Assembly: GCA_023014335.1 (NCBI GenBank)
Contig: JAECYW010000012.1
Location: 1,426,001-1,490,000 of the forward strand
Reading direction: 5' to 3'
Origin: Galerina marginata
Taxonomy: Eukaryota; Basidiomycota; Agaricomycetes; Agaricales; Galerinaceae
Length of the DNA: 64,000 bases
Under the pieces are notes generated by a model. It had not been told where the DNA came from. It saw nothing but the letters and a program-made list of their open reading frames with translations, and ran no database searches. Each line of letters starts with the position of its first letter. The first letter of the stretch is position 1. The position numbers were made by a program, and so were the translations under genes. This document shows, one piece after another, positions 57,736 to 64,000 of the stretch.

Positions 57736-58686
57736 TCAGAATCCACCTAAACACCCATCATCAGGCATCCCAAATCCAAAACCAGTCGCAGATGGTGGCA
57801 ACTGCACAGGTATATGATTCCTTACGCCCTTCTTCCTCGTCGGCGAACCACTCTTGTGGGTAGTATATGTCGGCGAAGGCGGAGAAATGGAAAGCGACGA
57901 GAAACCGAGGGAAAGGTCACCCCCGGCGCTCCGTGGTATCCGATCGGGGTCGCGGGAGCTCTCGTGGCGGCATTCGCGTTTATGGCGCGCTTTCTGGTGC
58001 TGAAGCGTGTCGCCAGTCGTATCCGTAGAGTAGTGTGAGGGTGTTGGCGAGGCGGGAGAATAGTAATTCGAAGGGGAGGAAGGGGCATAAGGAAGAAAGG
58101 CGAGGGGATCGTTGGCATTATGAGGGCGGTTGTCGTCGCATGGGTAGTACCCGTGCATGTTCATCGCGTTGGCGCTCGTATTATTGTTCTTTGCATTGTT
58201 CATGCCATTCCCGTAGGGGCCAGCAAGTCCATGGGGCCCAAATGTCTGGGTGGGAGTCGAGGAAAGCTCGCCAGGCAAGTAGGAGACTCCGTCACTTTCA
58301 TCTGATTCCGACGAGAGATCAGGAATGAGCTGGGGAACGGGAGGATAGTTGGAGGACGAGGCTGAGGCAAAAGCTAGTGCCCTGGGATGGTAATCGAGAG
58401 CATAGGCGATGCCGCGTTGGGAAGGCGCAGCCTGCTCGTCAAGGAGATATGTGCGACCTGGACAACCGCGCTTCTGGGAGGGCACAGCTGTTCTGGTCTA
58501 CGACAATAGGAGAGCGATCGTAAGCTGATGCCGAGTAGGCTGTGAAGGTGCGCGTGAGTGAGGGCGATGGCTGGAAAGTGGACGCCATGGGTGAGACTGA
58601 TGAGGATGATGCTGGACGTGGTGCTGGTGCTGATGCTGGTGCGGGTCTGTCGCAGACGCACGCTTGAGAATGGGTCTGGGGGACAT
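57736..58686 (-). CDS. Proline/serine-rich protein of unknown function (MSPRPILKR-type)
   Basis: Start at 58686 (MSPRPILKRAS), stop at 57736. After a His/Gln-rich stretch come three conserved-looking pieces in three different frames: HGVHFP, then PSPSLTRTFTAYSASAYDRS and IVVDQNSCALP, then KRGCPGRTYLLDEQ. The rest is one open frame with low-complexity Asn, Ser and Pro segments and NYPPVPQLIPDLSSESDESD. It ends TGFGFGMPDDGCLGGF. I recall similar N-termini among agaricomycete hypothetical proteins, but no function. At least three one-base frame changes lie between about 58590 and 58480; with the pieces colinear and well preserved, sequence error is plausible. Localisation cannot be read from the sequence. 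Confidence 0.6.
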
Positions 58687-61600
58687 GGTGTCCCAAGCCA
58701 GAAGACGAGAGTTCGCCGTTCTGGACAATGTTAGCAGAGCGCCATGATCAGCGACGGGGGATGCTCTCTACGCTCTCGGATGGGTTGGTTGAAGGAAAAG
58801 GAGGAGAGATAAATAAGACCTCTGCTGTCGTCTGTTTACTCGCAATCAAGATCTGCCCGATCTCAGGCCCAGCCACCCGGCTCTGCCACTGTCACGGTCA
58901 CATCCCCGTCCGGCCTCGGAACCAGGGCCGGTTTCTCCTCCTCCTGGCCCATTTGCTTTGAATGGCCCTTTGGACATACAAATCCATTGTCAATTCCACA
59001 CACCATGGCTTCTCTACCCTCCGACTCCGAATCCCGAATATTCCCTTTCCACCCCAAGTTCTCGCTATCAACAGAAGTCCTGGCCTGTCTATCTGGGTCG
59101 TGGCAGTCAACTAGCGAAATTCCCTCGTGTAAACTCATCATCAACATACCAAATCTTTGTTGTGTTTTCTCAACAAAAACAACAACACGTTCCTTTTCCC
59201 CAATTGACTTATCAACGCCTGTCTACTTATTCCTTTCTGATCTCATTGTATTGATCATGACAATTCACTTAACTTTGTACTGTGGTACATAATTGTCAAT
59301 ACGCCATTATTCTATTACACCTCCATTCTCCCTCCGCGAGCCACCGCCGCCTCCTGCCTCCTGCCCGCCTCATGTCCTTTCTCCCACGCCAGTGCCGTAC
59401 CACTGAGTTTCATGGTGCGTGCATGCACGCATGCGCATGTAACGCGCGAGGCGTGAGCGGCGCGACAATCGCGCATCTCCCCAATTCCGATGGAAGAAAC
59501 GCCTTTAATCATAAAGCCGCGTCGAGGCGACTCCGATGTCCACATCCGCACCACACCTGCCCCACTCCGTCCGCGACGCGACGGTGCCACGTATGTATAA
59601 AAAGTTCACGACATGGCAGATGTTTTTCCGAACCGCAAACGCACTTCCGAGCCTATGGAGTCGGCGCGCTATACTTAGTCTTTAGACGCCTCCGTACGAG
59701 ACCATGCTCCGACTTCCGAGCATCGAGGCGCATCATCCCGGAGGGTCGCCACTGACAATGGTACTCACTTCCCTATACTAGTGCAGTCACTGTCACTGAT
59801 CCAAATCATCTGCAAAGGAAGTACATCGGCGAGGTCAACGGAAGGAAGCCTATCGTCCAACGGCGGCTACGTCGCCAAGCGCGAAGAGACTTTAGCTATA
59901 GACTCAGCCAAGCACATCTATCCTCTCCTTCGGGCACCCTTCTAGCTATTCATTAACTGTCTTCGTCGCTGGCGTCGGCGGGTTGTAGCATCAGACCGAC
60001 TCGCCAAGAGCAACCGATAACTGCACGAGCTACATCGCGACCAGGTCTTGACTTTTGTTCCTGTGATTACTGGATGACCTTTGCACGAATACGCAGGGAT
60101 GATTAACAGTCGGACAACAATCGAAATCCAATGGTTTTGTTTTCCCCAAGCAGCTGCTCACCTTGTCAACTCTAGTTCCGACCCCTAGTGCTATCTGTAT
60201 GTCTTATTGTTTTTCTTCATCTCTAAAAATTAACGGCCTCCAACTCGAGTTCCTTTCCTCCATTTCTTCTTCTATTACTGTAGCCACGCCACCCTCGGAA
60301 CATCAATTGCAATTTGAGTGCAACCCTAACTGAACGCGCACCGAGGAGGATCACGGCCGCCCATTCTCGCTTCAGTCAATGATTATAGAGCAACTTAACT
60401 GGGTCCTAAATGGCTCTAGCGTTGTCTGAATCGAGCCGCCGTATACATGATGGATGGTCCATCTTTGCTTTTCCGCCGTCCATTGCCGGGGTGTACGGTG
60501 CTCAGGAAGCGCCATATGGCTACTAATACTATTAGTACCCCAGAAGCTTCGTCCGTATCGTCGCCAAGACGCGACTAGCACTACTCTGAGCCTCCCCAGT
60601 CATTCCCAACCAAGGAAGGTCATTTTTGTTAATTCCTGTGGATGACTTTCCCTATCTAACGACATTCAGTGTATCCTTTGAAGCCTTCGTTTACCCCTTT
60701 TTCTCCTTCTCAGCGTCGCAGCGTAACGGCCAAAGTCAAGTTTACCTCGTCCAACCGTTATAGTCATCTCTGCGCTTCTTAAACTCCCGCCAAGCCCTCA
60801 CGCAATAACGTACGCGCATAAGAAAGGTAACTCCTTGCCCTAACTCGGCCTAGTCGTGTCTCGGGCTATCTATACCCATTATCCCGCTTTTAATCCTCCG
60901 CGTCGCAATCCCTCTACACCTGCTAAGGGTGACTACACAACAGACCCCCGGGCCGTCTCATCGCGTTCTTTTCTTAGCCGCGCATCTCTATCGCCTTCTC
61001 AAACCCTTGGCGCTTCTCTCCTTCGAGTCTTCTCTGACCCCTTTGATTCCACGGAGCACTACGAAAAGCCTCGCGCTCTCATACACACGCATACGGGTTC
61101 TTGCGCGTTCATAAATAGCTCACTGGCACTAAGTTGACCGGTTGGCGTGGTGTCCATGATTTCAACTTTAGGCCTATCGAGCAGCCTGCCAGAAAATTTC
61201 AACTCCGAGTACGATTCGACCGAGTCGAAGGCCGAGGACTGCGACGTAGTGCGTGCATGCGAATGTCCAGAATAGCGGAAAGCATTGAAACTTGGAAGAC
61301 TCCCATCGTCAAAGTTCATCGAGGTCTGCCTACTTCATATAGCCAGTGCGAGATGTAATCATGGCGAGTTGCTTTTTTCTGATAAGACAAGTCGAATATT
61401 AATATCAATCTTATCCTGATTTCTTTCAGCTGTCATTATCTAATTTTTCGTAACCTTTGGGAACTTCGTACCATGGCTAATTTATTTACCATAACCGCAC
61501 TACCATCCGCAGTCCGTCACCGTTCTCTATGTCGCCGGCAAAAGCCAGGATCGTCACTGCCTTTAATTCTCCTCTCACTCCACCCACTCCAATCCAAACT

Positions 61601-64000
61601 CCAAGGTAAATGCTCCCAGAGTCTAAGTGTACGTACGCATAGCCCATCCATCGGTTCGCAGATACCTCAATCACAAATCTACTCAAGAAAGTCTGCTCGA
61701 CGGTCGACTACGGAAGGTGGTACATAAGCCCACGCTGACCTGGAGCGGTTAATTTTAATTTTGACCACCCCAAACCAATTCTCCATTGATCCTCTTGGCG
61801 CGAAAAGGGGTGCCCACTATTCTCCACAGGCATGTGTTGTGTTGGCAGCAGGTATCACTGCATGATGGACCTACTCGGGATGGCGTACATCTGCCCACAC
61901 AGATTTATTCAACCGCGCCGTGCGGCCTATGACGTAGTGTTTTTTAATACTTACCACCTCCATGGTCAACCGGTCAGTGACGGACACACAATTGAATCGT
62001 CTGTATCTTGGACTTGTAACGTTTGATGTATCTTACTTCCTCTTTCGCAGAACATTTCACTGCGTTCACGTCGGACGTCATTCTACTCAGGCAGGACTTC
62101 TCGTTACGCCGGGAAACGAGATCGGATATGGTGACCTCTGCTCTCCGTGTCTTAAAGTTTGATCGACCCTCTACAGAAAACGTCAGGTCATCACAATCTA
62201 CTTTTGCTTTGCTCCCGAATCAGTACTTGCTCTCTCGTTGGGAGGCGAACAGTCTTAGTGGTGCATCCCTGGTGATACTAGAATGTGATTCCGCTAACTT
62301 GAAGATAACGCCTTCTTGTTCTCTTGGTTTATCTCTGGTGTTCCTGTGACGATGTCCGGCGGTTGCCTGAAGCAAGTTTATCCTTGCTTCATATTTGCCT
62401 TGCTCATCCCTCAATTACCATCGCATCGCGCCGGCCTCTCCAAAAAAATTCGACTCTCGAGTCTGCTCCAATTGGCTAACTGGAAACTGTTTCACTCTGC
62501 TCCGGTGCATCGCTGTGCTAAGCAGTCCTGTTAGCCATCGTTTTAACCACAGCCAAGTAGGTTCTGACGGCGGAAACTCTACATCTATCAGCGCCTCCTA
62601 GCTTGTGTGTCCTCCGTCCTGCCTTCGAACGTGCTCTTGCATTCAATGACAATAAATTTCTATTCCGGGAACTCCACATCCCCTTCTGTTCATCCCCTTT
62701 TACCAAACGCCGACTGGGTGAACCTAAGCTGCCTATTTGACTACGGCTAATCATACTGGATAGACTTAAACATCAGGGGGACAAAGTATTTTTAGTACTG
62801 GGAGATGTAGTCTTGGTCCTTGGGTAATATGGCAGAAGCGGCCACGGTGGTTTGAAGCTTGAAGCTTGCCAGACGCGGAGAGGAGGGGGATGTGGTTGAA
62901 TTGGCTGTGCGCGTCCGACAAGAGTTCGCCTGGATGCCCGACTAATACCGCCGGGCCTTTGGCGCGCAATGAGCTGCTTATATGCTTTGCTTTGACTTTG
63001 ACGCCCAGACTTTTGGATAGAATTGCTCCGGATCTTGTGAAATCGCGACACACTTTCTTCCCCCTTCGCTCATTCGCTTTCCCGAGGTCTTAACTTGGCT
63101 CGATGTATTCTTTGCGGGCATAACCGCTTTTATTTCGGCTCTCGTTCACCCTTATGTGCGTCATTGATTCATTGAATTGAGCCGTCGTGCCTGTCCTTGA
63201 CTGCTCTAAAATATAATAGACCCGAATCTCCTTGAAGGTGCCTTCGAAGTCCTCTTGCCTGTAACCGTCGTACATTGTTTAGCAACTGACTTCCTGCTTG
63301 AGCGTGAAAGTCTAGACCGGTTGGCCATGCAAGACGACCGCGCTCCACAGTGTATTCAATCGCCTTTGAATTCGGTACACCTTTCTGAAGCTCCGAGTCC
63401 GGCTTCTGCGGATGCATACTAGTCCAACTACTCTTTCTTATCAACCGTTGTTGATAACCGGAACTTCGACGTCGGGTGCTTACACTTTGCTGCCCGCCAC
63501 AAAGCTAGGAAAACATGAGAACTCGGGCCCTGCAGGCGAGTCACCTGTTGAAATCGCCCAATCCCAGCCTGGGAGGTTAATGTTAAGAAATCAAGTCTGG
63601 AGTCGTGGTGACTGCGCAGATCATCTATCTACCTTGTCTACTTATCGAATCGGGAAAACACGATGCTAAAGTCCTTACTCAATGGGCAAAATTATGGGAA
63701 GCGATTGAGGCAGCCCGTTCGACGGCTTACGGATAGATAGCGTCTGGAGCACCCCCGGGCTCTGGCGCTTCAATCTTTTTTACCCCACAATTTACCCCAC
63801 TTCATTTAACTTTGTCCCCAGGTCTCCACTTGAGGCAAAGCGCGCAGAAGTCGAAGTCATGCGTACTTTGATCTAGCGATGATCGTCGTACAAGGCAGGC
63901 TAGGCAGAACACAGCACCTTATTTTTGTCTCTGATTCGTTTCATGAAGTATTGAGTTTCTTTAGCTCTATGTTATCTATCACAAGGATCTTAACCTGAAC
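58687..64000. other. Right-hand 5.3 kb without a gene I can support
   Basis: Short frames only, none longer than about 160 codons and none resembling a known family. A start such as MSPAKARIVTAF at 61529, followed after about 25 codons by a GTAAAT donor-like site, could be a first exon, but no continuation is convincing. No RNA gene, tandem repeat or transposon end was recognised. Confidence 0.4.

Noticed and set aside
59282..59755. Plus-strand frame of 157 codons rich in Cys, His and Arg
   Set aside because: Composition follows local base composition and no domain or splice context is seen.
1..64000. CRISPR arrays, rRNA genes and bacterial-type operons
   Set aside because: None seen; the intron-rich eukaryotic structure makes them unexpected.

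Overview
The window looks like a gene-dense contig from an agaricomycete (mushroom-forming basidiomycete). The grounds are introns of about 45-80 nt interrupting almost every gene, mushroom-lineage families (DUF6535 membrane proteins, NACHT-type STAND proteins, MLKL-like kinases, F-box/LRR-like proteins) and a Ty1/copia retrotransposon with basidiomycete-style domains. All homology calls come from reading translations by eye; no search was run.

Layout. 1-5.7 kb: tandem DUF6535 genes, the first broken. 6.8-9.4 kb: dual-specificity phosphatase with an inactive rhodanese domain. 9.9-13.4 kb: an 8-exon gene joining a von Willebrand A domain to an RBR (RING-IBR-RING) E3 ligase. 13.67-19.10 kb: a complete, young Ty1/copia element with 316-bp LTRs, a 5-bp target duplication and one uninterrupted Gag-Pol ORF. 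19.5-22.4 kb: PAN3, subunit of the PAN2-PAN3 deadenylase, in 15 exons. 22.8-24.5 kb: Ish1/Msc1-like protein. 24.9-29.9 kb (minus): a large mushroom-specific protein ending in a NACHT-type domain whose nucleotide-binding motifs are degenerate. 32.0-35.2 kb: Cid1-like nucleotidyltransferase. 35.7-36.3 kb (minus): LSM7. 36.6-40.0 kb: importin beta-1. 40.8-42.2 kb: 2OG-Fe(II) dioxygenase. 42.4-48.7 kb (minus): two tandem proteins with an MLKL-like N-terminal helical domain, a kinase-like domain and a shared C-terminal domain I do not recognise; one kinase looks active, the other a pseudokinase. 49.7-51.2 kb (minus): cytosolic-type malate dehydrogenase. 51.6-53.1 kb (minus): F-box-like protein. 57.7-58.7 kb (minus): proline/serine-rich protein. 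The stretches 53.1-57.7 kb and 58.7-64 kb hold no gene I can support.

How it fits together. Housekeeping RNA genes (PAN3, LSM7, terminal nucleotidyltransferase) and import/metabolism genes (importin beta, MDH) alternate with fast-evolving accessory families. The accessory part resembles parts used in fungal self/non-self and cell-death signalling: a STAND protein and an MLKL-like kinase/pseudokinase pair. That functional link is inference. A second theme is quality: several conserved genes between 32 and 59 kb carry single-base indels, often in short homopolymers, while genes at 6.8-24.5 kb splice together exactly. Some apparent breaks are therefore probably sequence errors.
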